NCBI GenBank assembly: GCA_946481065.1
Contig: CAMLMA010000082.1
Location: 1 to 8,015, forward strand
Source of the DNA: an uncultured Nitrosomonadales bacterium
GTDB taxonomy: Bacteria; Pseudomonadota; Gammaproteobacteria; Burkholderiales; Methylophilaceae
Direction: 5' to 3'
DNA length: 8,015 nt
Below are positions 1 to 6,203 of this stretch, piece after piece. Under the pieces are notes generated by a model. The model worked only from the letters and a program-made list of their open reading frames with translations, did no database searches and was not told the DNA's origin. Every line of letters begins with the position of its first letter. The stretch's first letter is position 1. Made by a program: the position numbers and the translations under genes.

Positions 1-4
1 CATC

Positions 5-17
5 TTGTTAAAGAGCG
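5..17 (-). promoter_or_regulatory. boxA antitermination site of an rRNA operon leader
   Basis: On the minus strand this reads CGCTCTTTAACAA, which differs only in its first base from the classical enterobacterial rrn boxA (TGCTCTTTAACAA). In the nascent rRNA leader boxA binds the NusB/NusE (S10) pair and starts assembly of an antitermination complex that lets RNA polymerase pass Rho-type termination in untranslated rRNA. It lies downstream of two rrn-like promoters and a boxB-like hairpin, the order known from rrn leaders. The 16S gene itself would lie to the left of position 1 and is not in the window, so the rRNA operon is inferred from its leader. Confidence 0.87.
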
Positions 18-18
18 G

Positions 19-36
19 TCGCTACGTCAGTAACGA
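19..36 (-). promoter_or_regulatory. boxB-like hairpin of the rRNA leader
   Basis: The minus strand reads TCGTTAC-TGAC-GTAGCGA: a 7-bp stem (one G-U pair) closing a 4-base loop, ending one base before boxA. rrn leaders of enterobacteria carry a small boxB stem-loop just upstream of boxA, and this element matches in order, size and spacing. If promoter P2 starts RNA about 7-9 bases past its -10 hexamer, the hairpin sits almost at the 5' end of the P2 transcript. The fold is seen in the sequence; a role in antitermination is inferred. Confidence 0.6.
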
Positions 37-41
37 GAGGG

Positions 42-92
42 GCGCATTATACAGACCGTATTGATTCGGTCAAGGGTTCAACGGAAAAATTT
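42..92 (-). promoter_or_regulatory. rRNA operon promoter P2 (proximal)
   Basis: On the minus strand: an AAATTTTT tract (85-92), an 11-base gap, -35 TTGACC (68-73), a 16-base spacer, and -10 TATAAT (46-51), followed directly by a GCGCC discriminator. A consensus -10, a short 16-bp spacer and a GC-rich discriminator are hallmarks of growth-rate- and ppGpp-controlled rrn promoters; the hexamer plus discriminator matches the E. coli rrnB P1 stretch TATAATGCGCC. The A/T tract falls about where the distal UP subsite, bound by the RNA polymerase alpha subunit, would be. Transcription should start near 36-39 and run left into boxB and boxA. Confidence 0.85.
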
Positions 93-136
93 GCTACCTG
101 CCGTTTCGTCCTGCACGCCCGTCGTTCAAGCGAGCC

Positions 137-188
137 GCGCATTCTACAGGCCCCAAGAAATTGGTCAATAGGCTGCGCGAAAAAATTT
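137..188 (-). promoter_or_regulatory. rRNA operon promoter P1 (distal), overlapping the tyrS stop
   Basis: On the minus strand: AAATTTTTT (180-188), an 11-base gap, -35 TTGACC (163-168), a 16-base spacer, -10 TAGAAT (141-146) and a GCGCGGC discriminator. The layout equals that of P2, and the block CTGTA(G/T)AATGCGC is 12/13 identical between the two (137-149 and 42-54). The upstream A/T tract overlaps the tyrS stop codon (187-189), so this promoter begins exactly where tyrS ends. The -10 hexamers of P1 and P2 lie 95 bp apart. I see no hairpin followed by a T-tract between tyrS and this promoter. Confidence 0.8.
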
Positions 189-1383
189 AAGCGATCGTGA
201 TGCGGGCGAACTTGCGCTTGCCTACCTGCGCCACTACGGTCTGGCCTCTTTGCAAGGCGACGCCCTTGTCCATTACCCTTTCCCCATCCAGCTTGATGCC
301 GCCTTGTTCGATGGCGCGGAAGGCTTCCGACGTGCTGGCGACCAGACCAGCCAGCTTCAGCAACTGAGCGATGCCAACGGTATCGTCTTCTATATTCAGC
401 GTCATTTCCGGTACATCATCCGGGATACCACCCTTGGCACGCAGCTCGAAGTCTGCGAGCGCCTCCACAGCGGCCGCGCGGGAATGGAAGCGTGCCACGA
501 TCTCCTGGGCGAACTTCACCTTGGTGTCGCGGGGGTTGGCACCGGCTTCGATATCTCGCTTCCACTGGGCAATCGTCTGCAGCGACTCGAAAGACAGCAG
601 CTCGATATACCGCCACATCAACTCATCGGAGATCGACATGATCTTGCTGAAGATGATATTGGCAGGCTCTGCCACACCGATATAGTTACCCAACGACTTC
701 GACATCTTGTTGACGCCGTCCAGGCCTTCCAGCAAAGGCATGGTGAGAACCACTTGCTGCGGCTGACCGTGATGCTTTTGCAACTCACGCCCCATGAGCA
801 GGTTGAACTTTTGATCAGTACCACCCAACTCCACGTCGGCCTTCAGCGCCACGGAGTCATAACCCTGCAGCAACGGATAGAGGAATTCATGGATCGCGAT
901 GGGCTGGTTGCTGTGATAGCGCTTGTGGAAATCATCCCGTTCCAGCATGCGTGCGACGGTATGGGTGGCCGCCAGTTTCAGCATGCCGGCCGCGCCCAGT
1001 GCATTGAGCCATTCGGAGTTGAAGACCACTTCGGTCTGCTCGGGCTTCAATATCTTGAATACCTGCTCGGCATAGGATTTGGCGTTGTCCTGCACCTGCT
1101 CGGCGGTCAGGGGTGGGCGGGTCGCGCTCTTGCCCGTCGGGTCACCGATCATGCCGGTGAAATCGCCGATGAGGAAGAGCACCTGGTGCCCGAGATCCTG
1201 GAACTGGCGTAACTTGTTGAGTAACACGGTATGGCCGAGGTGCAGGTCCGGCGCGGTAGGATCGAAGCCAGCCTTGACGCGCAACGGCTTGCCGGTCTTT
1301 AACCTGTCGACCAGCTCCTGTTCGATCAGCAGTTCGTCACTGCCACGCTTGATGATGGCGAGACTTTCATTCAGTTGCGTCAT
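187..1383 (-). CDS. tyrS: Tyrosyl-tRNA synthetase
   Basis: This cytoplasmic class I synthetase activates tyrosine with ATP and charges tRNA-Tyr. The 398-residue protein has the Rossmann catalytic core with the HLGH signature (48-51), a GGTDQ motif typical of tyrosine enzymes (187-191) and the KMSKS loop (226-230). The C-terminal 60 or so residues form an S4-like RNA-binding domain. Length and motif spacing fit the shorter-insert bacterial type (H. influenzae/TyrZ-like) rather than the E. coli type. The ATG at 1383 has AAGGA (1395-1399) 11 bases upstream, a slightly long spacing. The gene is divergent from the M23 peptidase gene and lies head-to-tail with an rRNA operon whose first promoter overlaps its stop codon. 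No intrinsic terminator is visible after it, so read-through into the rrn leader is likely. The protein looks intact. Confidence 0.97.
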   Translation of the reverse strand: MTQLNESLAIIKRGSDELLIEQELVDRLKTGKPLRVKAGFDPTAPDLHLGHTVLLNKLRQFQDLGHQVLFLIGDFTGMIGDPTGKSATRPPLTAEQVQDNAKSYAEQVFKILKPEQTEVVFNSEWLNALGAAGMLKLAATHTVARMLERDDFHKRYHSNQPIAIHEFLYPLLQGYDSVALKADVELGGTDQKFNLLMGRELQKHHGQPQQVVLTMPLLEGLDGVNKMSKSLGNYIGVAEPANIIFSKIMSISDELMWRYIELLSFESLQTIAQWKRDIEAGANPRDTKVKFAQEIVARFHSRAAAVEALADFELRAKGGIPDDVPEMTLNIEDDTVGIAQLLKLAGLVASTSEAFRAIEQGGIKLDGERVMDKGVALQRGQTVVAQVGKRKFARITIA

Positions 1384-1476
1384 GCTTATCTATGTCCTTG
1401 CGTACTTATCGCTTTCAATCTGCAGGGTTTTTCTGTTAGGATTGCCCGTCCGATCCAGTTACCCGAGGTAGTGCCG
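1384..1476. promoter_or_regulatory. Divergent intergenic region between tyrS and the M23 peptidase gene
   Basis: These 93 bases must hold the 5' signals of both divergent genes. Visible are the tyrS ribosome site AAGGA (minus, 1395-1399) and GAGG (plus, 1465-1468) ahead of the peptidase start. No convincing promoter hexamers stand out: the best rightward pair, TTTCAA and TAGGAT with an 18-base spacer, matches consensus poorly. No T-box-like structure is seen upstream of tyrS, and the leader is too short for one. Confidence 0.45.
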
Positions 1477-2826
1477 GTGCAGCAGAACGAACCTACTCAG
1501 AAGCAAAGTATTCTAGCGCAAAACCCCAGTTTTAAAGAACGTAAGCTCCGTCTGCGTTGGTTGTTAGCGATCTCCAGCATTCCGTTATTCGGCATCTATG
1601 CCGCTTTTGGTATCGCTCCACAGACTGTCGTCGAAGACATCCCGGTCGCCACCGTCATCGAACAGCTCACCCTGCCACAAGCGCCGCTCGCGTCGGATCT
1701 GTCGACCGCAGCGACCGGCCAGTTCTGGCAGACCGACATCGTACGTCGCGATGACACACTGTCCAGCCTCATGGCGCGTCTCAACATCACCAATCCGGAT
1801 GCGCTGAGCTTCCTGCGTACCAGCCCCTCTGCCAGCAGCCTCGCTTCACAGCTGATCCCTGGGCGCAGCATCCAGGCGCAAACTACAGCGGACGGTGACT
1901 TGCTGACCCTGGAATATCCTAACGGCAATGCCACCCTGCTACACGTCGAACGTACGGATAGCGGCTACCGCGCCGAGATTCATGACGCCAGCCTGCAAAC
2001 GCACAGCGTGCTCAAGACCGCTGAGATCAAGAGCTCCTTGTTCGGGGCCACTGACGAAGCCGGCATTCCCGATGCGATCGCCATCCAGCTTGCCGAGATC
2101 TTTTCCTCGGATATCGATTTCCATAGCGATCTACGCAAAGGCGATCGCTTCGTCGTGGTCTATGAAGCCAGCTACAGCAATGGCGAGTTGATGAAGACCG
2201 GACAAGTGCTGGCGGCAGAGTTCGTCAATGACGGCAAGACCTATCGCGCAGTACGCTACCGCGATCCCGATGGCCAGGTCGGTTATTACACCCCTGAAGG
2301 CAGGAGCCTGCATAAGTCTTTCCTGCGCTCTCCACTGGAATTCACGCGCATCAGCTCCGGTTTCAGTCTCGGTCGCTTCCACCCCATCCTGCAAAGAATG
2401 CGCGCTCATAAAGGCGTCGATTACGCCGCACCGACCGGCACCCGGGTCAAGGCATCGGCAGACGGGGTCGTCGACTTCGTCGGCAAGAAGGGCGGCTACG
2501 GTAACGTGATCGTCTTGCGTCACGCCAATGGCATCAATACCGTATACGGTCATCTCTCCCGCTTCGCTGCCGGCCTGCGCAGGGGTCAGCGCGTGGATCA
2601 GGGCGAGATCATCGGCTTTGTCGGCATGACCGGCTTGGCCACGGGGCCGCACTTGCATTATGAGTTCCTGATCCACGGCCAGCATCGCGATCCACTGAAA
2701 GTCGCCCTGCCGGCTGCGCAACCGATCAAGAACAAGTACCTCGCTGATTTCGAGGCCAACAGCGCAGGTCTGGTGGCCCAGATCAATCTGCTCAGTGCAA
2801 GCAACCTTGCGTCACTTGAAGAGTGA
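1477..2826 (+). CDS. mepM: Membrane-anchored M23 murein DD-endopeptidase (MepM-like)
   Basis: Predicted zinc endopeptidase cutting peptide cross-links of peptidoglycan in the periplasm. Counted from GTG 1477 (449 residues): a short cytoplasmic N-terminus, one membrane segment (about 28-46), a LysM/OapA-like region (about 89-170), a Csd3-type linker domain (about 205-290) and a C-terminal LytM/M23 domain. All active-site residues are present: H311 and D315 in HKGVD, H359 in YGHLS, and H392/H394 in PHLHYE, so it should be catalytic rather than an EnvC/NlpD-type activator. The reading frame is open back to a TTG at 1375 inside tyrS, but GTG 1477 has GAGG eight bases upstream and gives a sensible N-terminus; GTG 1471 is an alternative. 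It overlaps anmK by four bases, so wall cutting and wall recycling are co-expressed. The symbol is by family resemblance. Confidence 0.9.
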   Translation: MQQNEPTQKQSILAQNPSFKERKLRLRWLLAISSIPLFGIYAAFGIAPQTVVEDIPVATVIEQLTLPQAPLASDLSTAATGQFWQTDIVRRDDTLSSLMARLNITNPDALSFLRTSPSASSLASQLIPGRSIQAQTTADGDLLTLEYPNGNATLLHVERTDSGYRAEIHDASLQTHSVLKTAEIKSSLFGATDEAGIPDAIAIQLAEIFSSDIDFHSDLRKGDRFVVVYEASYSNGELMKTGQVLAAEFVNDGKTYRAVRYRDPDGQVGYYTPEGRSLHKSFLRSPLEFTRISSGFSLGRFHPILQRMRAHKGVDYAAPTGTRVKASADGVVDFVGKKGGYGNVIVLRHANGINTVYGHLSRFAAGLRRGQRVDQGEIIGFVGMTGLATGPHLHYEFLIHGQHRDPLKVALPAAQPIKNKYLADFEANSAGLVAQINLLSASNLASLEE

Positions 2827-3917
2827 ATGGTGAGCTGTTTATCGGCTTGATGTCGGGCACCAGCCTGGATGGGGTCGATGCTGTCGTACTCGGGTTGTCG
2901 CAGCCGCATCATCGGATCCTGCATACCGCTTTCACGCCTTACCCGGACGCCCTGCGCGAGCAGCTGCTCGCCTTGCATGCGCCCACCCATGACGAACTGC
3001 ACCAGACGGCACTGACCGCCAACCAGCTTGCCCAGCTCTATGCCGATGCCGTCAGCCAGGTACTGGCGTCTTCGGGTTTGACGCCAGCGCAGATCACCGC
3101 CATCGGTTGTCACGGCCAGACCGTACGTCATCGCCCGGAAGCCGGCTACACGCTGCAGATCGGCAATGCTGCATTGCTGGCCGAACTCACTGGCATCACC
3201 GTCGTCAGCGATTTCCGCAGCCGCGACATCGCCGCTGGCGGCCAAGGTGCACCGCTTGTTCCAGCCTTCCATGCCGCAGTGTTTGGATCCCCCTCGCACG
3301 AGCGCGCCATCCTCAACATCGGCGGCATCGCCAATATCACGATGCTGCCGAGGCGGGACGGCATCATCGGCTTCGACACGGGACCAGGGAACCTCTTGAT
3401 GGACGCCTGGGCCAGTCGGCACTTGGGCCAGCGTTACGATGCGAATGGTGAGTGGGCAGCCAGTGGCAAGGTAATCGAGGACTTACTGTCCAGATGCCTC
3501 AGTGATCCCTTTTTTGACCTGCCACCGCCAAAAAGTACCGGGCGCGATCTCTTTAACATGGATTGGCTGACATCGAAGTTGCGTGGAGATGAAACGCCGG
3601 CAGACGTGCAGCGCACCTTGCTGGAGCTGACCGCGGTCAGTATCGCTCAAGCCATCCGTCGATGCTGTCCAGATGTGGAAGCGCTCTATGTCTGCGGCGG
3701 CGGCGCGCACAACCGCGCACTGTTGGGCAGCTTGCATGACAAGTTGCCTGAGGTCGAAGTGCAGCTGACCGACACGCTGGGCATCGACGCCGATTGGGTG
3801 GAAGCCGCCGCTTTTGCCTGGCTTGCCAGCCAGGCGATGCGTCGTGCGCCTGGCAACTTACCTGCCGTCACTGGTGCGAAAGGTGAGAGAATACTGGGTG
3901 CGGTTTATGCTAGCTGA
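2823..3917 (+). CDS. anmK: Anhydro-N-acetylmuramic acid kinase
   Basis: AnmK opens and phosphorylates 1,6-anhydro-MurNAc, released from turned-over peptidoglycan, to MurNAc-6-phosphate with ATP; MurQ then feeds it back to GlcNAc-6-phosphate. The 364-residue length is normal. Signatures of the hexokinase/actin-like fold are present: the phosphate loop GLMSGTSLDGVD (8-19), GCHGQT (95-100), GFDTGPGN (183-190) with D185 as the likely catalytic aspartate, CGGGAHN (291-297) and EAAAFAWLA near the C-terminus. The GTG start at 2823 is forced: an in-frame TGA lies two codons upstream (2817-2819), and a later start would cut the first strand. GTG overlaps the peptidase stop as GTGA, and no well-spaced ribosome site is seen, so translation is probably coupled to the upstream gene. 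Confidence 0.96.
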   Translation: MNGELFIGLMSGTSLDGVDAVVLGLSQPHHRILHTAFTPYPDALREQLLALHAPTHDELHQTALTANQLAQLYADAVSQVLASSGLTPAQITAIGCHGQTVRHRPEAGYTLQIGNAALLAELTGITVVSDFRSRDIAAGGQGAPLVPAFHAAVFGSPSHERAILNIGGIANITMLPRRDGIIGFDTGPGNLLMDAWASRHLGQRYDANGEWAASGKVIEDLLSRCLSDPFFDLPPPKSTGRDLFNMDWLTSKLRGDETPADVQRTLLELTAVSIAQAIRRCCPDVEALYVCGGGAHNRALLGSLHDKLPEVEVQLTDTLGIDADWVEAAAFAWLASQAMRRAPGNLPAVTGAKGERILGAVYAS

Positions 3918-3953
3918 TTTGAAGCATTCCAATTTGAAACCAACGATACCGTT

Positions 3954-5249
3954 ATGAAGAAACCTACTAAAGTCACCCTGACGTTCGATGACGGCTCTGC
4001 GCCGATCGAATTGCCTGTCGTTTCCGGCAATCTCGGCCCCAACGTCATCGATATACGCCAACTCGGAAAGCATGGGGTTTTTACCTATGATCCGGGTTTC
4101 CTGTCGACCGCTTCGTGCGGTTCAGAGATCACCTTTATCGATGGCGATGAGGGCCTGCTCTATTATCGTGGCTATCCCATCCAGCAGCTGGCGGAGCACT
4201 GTGATTTTCTCGAGGTCTCGTACCTCCTGATGCATGGCGAACTGCCGGATGTGCAGGAAAAGGCCGATTTCGTCAGCACGATCAATCGGCATACCATGCT
4301 GCACGACCAGCTGAACAACATCTTCCGCGGGTTCCGCCGTGACGCGCATCCGATGGCCGTCATGGTCGGCGTCGTCGGCTCGATGTCGGCCTTCTATAAC
4401 GATTCGATGGATGTACGCGACCCAGCTGTGCGCCAGGTCGCCGCTTACCGGCTATTGGCCAAGGTGCCGACCGTCGCGGCCTGGAGCTACAAGTACAATC
4501 TCGGGCAACCGTTCATGTATCCGCAAAAGCGCTATAACTTCGCGCAGAACTTCATGCACATGATGTTCGCCACACCGACGGAAGACTATGAACCCAACCC
4601 GGTTCTGGCCAAGGCCTTCGACAGTATCCTGATCCTGCACGCCGACCACGAGCAGAACGCTTCGACCTCGACCGTGCGCCTAGCAGGTTCCAGTGGCGCC
4701 AATCCGTTCGCCTGCGTCGCCGCAGGTATCGCCTCGCTCTGGGGTCCGGCCCACGGTGGCGCCAACGAAGCCACGCTGAAGATGCTGGAAGAGATCGGCG
4801 ACGTTAGCCGTATCGGTGAATACATCAAGCGCGCCAAGGACAAGAGCGATTCCTTCCGGCTCATGGGCTTCGGCCACCGCGTCTACAAGAACATGGATCC
4901 ACGTGCCGCCATCATGCGCCAGACCTGCCATCAGGTACTCGATGAACTGGGGCTGAACGACGATCCCATGTTCAAGCTCGCGCTCAAGCTCGAACAGATC
5001 GCGCTGGAAGACGATTACTTCGTCAGCAAGCAACTCTATCCGAACGTCGACTTCTACTCTGGTATCGTGATGCGTGCCATGGGTATTCCCAATTCCATGT
5101 TCACCGCCATCTTTGCACTGGCCCGCACTGCTGGCTGGGTCGCCCAGTGGAACGAGATGTTGTCCGATCCCGAAGCCAGGATCGGCAGACCCCGGCAGCT
5201 CTATACCGGTGCCAAGCGCCGTGATTTTGTGCCGCTAGAGCAACGCTAG
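3954..5249 (+). CDS. gltA: Citrate synthase (type II, hexameric family)
   Basis: Condenses acetyl-CoA and oxaloacetate to citrate, the entry step of the TCA cycle. The 431 residues match the Gram-negative GltA family over full length. The catalytic triad is visible: H267 in [12 protein letters not shown]308 in GFGHRVYK and D366 in PNVDFYSG, each 3-4 residues beyond the E. coli numbers (264, 305, 362). The R-H-T at 112-114 corresponds to part of the E. coli NADH-site region; the reactive E. coli Cys206 appears to be Thr here (T209 in ATPTEDYE), by remembered alignment. The ATG is the only in-frame start after the anmK stop, 36 bases away. No Shine-Dalgarno match is visible before it. It probably belongs to the same transcript as anmK, and a strong terminator follows. 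In many betaproteobacteria gltA sits with sdh genes, so this place is less usual. Confidence 0.97.
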   Translation: MKKPTKVTLTFDDGSAPIELPVVSGNLGPNVIDIRQLGKHGVFTYDPGFLSTASCGSEITFIDGDEGLLYYRGYPIQQLAEHCDFLEVSYLLMHGELPDVQEKADFVSTINRHTMLHDQLNNIFRGFRRDAHPMAVMVGVVGSMSAFYNDSMDVRDPAVRQVAAYRLLAKVPTVAAWSYKYNLGQPFMYPQKRYNFAQNFMHMMFATPTEDYEPNPVLAKAFDSILILHADHEQNASTSTVRLAGSSGANPFACVAAGIASLWGPAHGGANEATLKMLEEIGDVSRIGEYIKRAKDKSDSFRLMGFGHRVYKNMDPRAAIMRQTCHQVLDELGLNDDPMFKLALKLEQIALEDDYFVSKQLYPNVDFYSGIVMRAMGIPNSMFTAIFALARTAGWVAQWNEMLSDPEARIGRPRQLYTGAKRRDFVPLEQR

Positions 5250-5257
5250 CGCGCTGG

Positions 5258-5306
5258 CGACGCTCAACAAAAAAGGCGCAATCAGCGCCTTTTTTGTTGA
5301 GCGTCG
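5258..5306. terminator. Bidirectional intrinsic terminator between gltA and erpA
   Basis: Perfect 22-bp inverted repeat: left arm 5258-5279, right arm 5285-5306, with a 5-base loop (AATCA). Each arm contains a GGCGC block and a run of six A (left) or six T (right). On either strand the transcript therefore forms a GC-rich hairpin (GGCGC/GCGCC) followed by a U-tract, flanked by further pairing bases. It begins eight bases past the gltA stop and lies about 47 bases past the erpA stop, so it can end both convergent transcription units. Confidence 0.93.
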
Positions 5307-5313
5307 ATCCGTG

Positions 5314-5343
5314 GATCAGACTTAGATCGATCAGACTTATATC
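5314..5343. repeat. Two-copy 15-bp tandem repeat downstream of erpA
   Basis: Positions 5314-5328 and 5329-5343 are adjacent 15-base units, GATCAGACTTA followed by GATC or TATC, 14/15 identical. They fall in the 3' untranslated stretch of the erpA transcript, between its stop codon and the terminator. Four GATC words occur within 5306-5332. The repeat is seen directly; two copies are too few to claim a function, and slippage duplication in a non-coding gap is the simplest account. Confidence 0.75.
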
Positions 5344-5352
5344 AGCCCAAAC

Positions 5353-5703
5353 TCAGACCGAGAACGAAGAACCGCAGCCGCAGGTCGTGGTGGCGTTCGG
5401 GTTGCGGATCACGAACTGCGAACCCTGCAGACTATCCTGGTAATCGATCTCTGCGCCCATGAGATACTGCAGGCTCATCGGGTCGATCAGCAGAGTCACG
5501 GTATCCTTCTGCACTTGGGTGTCGTCATCATTCACCGTATCTTCGAAGGTGAATCCGTATTGGAAGCCGGAACAACCGCCCCCGCTGACGAATACACGCA
5601 GCTTGAGGTCGGGAGAACCCTCTTCATCGATCAATTCTTTCACTTTTTTCGCCGCATTATCGGTAAAGACCAATGGGCTCGGCATTTCAGTCACTGCGTT
5701 CAT
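5353..5703 (-). CDS. erpA: A-type iron-sulfur cluster carrier ErpA
   Basis: Small cytoplasmic A-type carrier that takes Fe-S clusters from the ISC machinery and passes them to target enzymes; in E. coli it serves the isoprenoid enzymes IspG and IspH. The 116 residues form a single HesB/IscA-type domain with the three cluster-binding cysteines in place: C44 in GGGCSGF, and C108 and C110 in TTCGCGSSF near the C-terminus. N-terminal length and the FSV ending fit ErpA better than IscA, and no iscSUA genes are adjacent. The ATG at 5703 has a strong ribosome site, AGGAG (5710-5714), six bases upstream. It is last in the argC-DUF6776-bactofilin-erpA run but has its own promoter, so it can be expressed separately from the arginine gene. 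Confidence 0.96.
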   Translation of the reverse strand: MNAVTEMPSPLVFTDNAAKKVKELIDEEGSPDLKLRVFVSGGGCSGFQYGFTFEDTVNDDDTQVQKDTVTLLIDPMSLQYLMGAEIDYQDSLQGSQFVIRNPNATTTCGCGSSFSV

Positions 5704-5730
5704 GATGCGCTCCTAAATTCCTGATTCACT

Positions 5731-5759
5731 ATTATCCTGCCTGACAGACCCTAGGTCAA
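5731..5759 (-). promoter_or_regulatory. Sigma70-type promoter of erpA
   Basis: Minus strand: -35 TTGACC (5754-5759), an exactly 17-base spacer and -10 GATAAT (5731-5736), so ten of twelve consensus bases match. It lies wholly in the 64-base gap between the bactofilin stop (5768) and the erpA start (5703), and predicts an RNA start near 5724 with a leader of about 20 bases that carries the AGGAG site. Unlike the rrn promoters at the left edge, its discriminator (AGTGAATC) is AT-richer, so stringent control is not suggested. I cannot identify an IscR site with confidence. Confidence 0.75.
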
Positions 5760-5767
5760 TCAAAGGC

Positions 5768-6178
5768 TTACGAAGGTTTCTCGGCCAGCAACGGGTCCAG
5801 TGCCGTCTCGGGCTCAATGTCGCCAAGATAGATCAACTTGCCTTCCACCACCGCCCCTGTGTGCATCTCCAGGGACTTGTAATAGACATCCCCAGTGATG
5901 CGCGACTTGGTCTGCAACTCGAGATAGTGGGTTGCCCGTACCGGCCCCACTACCTTGCCGTTGATCACGATCTGCGACACCGTCACCGCGCCTTCGATGC
6001 GGCCGTGTTCGCTCAGGATCAGGGTCCCGGGCGTCTCGGTCTTTTCCGTCACGTTGCCGCGCACGCTGCCATCTACGCGGATGCCGCCGGTGAACTGGAT
6101 ATCGCCCATGATATGGGTATCGACGCCCACCAGCGTATCGATACGATTCTGCGGTTTGTTACGGTTTTTCGAAAACAT
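5768..6178 (-). CDS. Bactofilin (polymer-forming cytoskeletal protein)
   Basis: Bactofilins polymerise without nucleotide into membrane-associated filaments that place wall-modifying enzymes, stalks or other polar structures. The 136 residues consist of a short basic tail (1-12), a beta-helix core (about 15-118) with the regular Gly/hydrophobic repeats of this fold (GDIQFTGGIRVDGSVRGNV, IEGAVTVSQIVINGKVVGPV, ITGDVYYKSLEM) and a short acidic/proline C-tail. The tail begins MFSKNRNK, resembling the MFSK-type membrane-targeting tail I recall for Caulobacter BacA. The ATG at 6178 has GAGG (6185-6188) six bases upstream. It lies 25 bases after the coiled-coil membrane protein gene and is probably translated from the same message. 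No M23 gene is directly adjacent, but one lies about 3 kb away on the other strand. Size and features are typical of the family. Confidence 0.93.
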   Translation of the reverse strand: MFSKNRNKPQNRIDTLVGVDTHIMGDIQFTGGIRVDGSVRGNVTEKTETPGTLILSEHGRIEGAVTVSQIVINGKVVGPVRATHYLELQTKSRITGDVYYKSLEMHTGAVVEGKLIYLGDIEPETALDPLLAEKPS

Positions 6179-6203
6179 GCAAAGCCTCGTTCTAACAGAT
6201 TGC

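Noticed and set aside
250..1212. A 320-codon open frame on the plus strand opposite tyrS
   Set aside because: Its codon boundaries coincide with those of tyrS on the other strand, the usual register for spurious antisense frames in GC-rich genes. The protein shows no recognisable fold, and tyrS has full family motifs.
1375..1476. A longer N-terminus for the M23 peptidase from TTG at 1375
   Set aside because: It would begin inside tyrS with no ribosome site, and adds about 34 residues unlike a signal or anchor before the real membrane segment. GTG 1477 has GAGG at good spacing.
2658..3422. A 254-codon minus-strand open frame opposite anmK and the end of the M23 gene
   Set aside because: Shares the codon register of anmK on the other strand and crosses the overlap of two well-supported genes, so it is a shadow.
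3883..3911. A promoter for gltA within the end of anmK
   Set aside because: GTGAGA-17-TATGCT matches only eight of twelve consensus bases in coding sequence; kept as a remark in the gltA finding but too weak to list.
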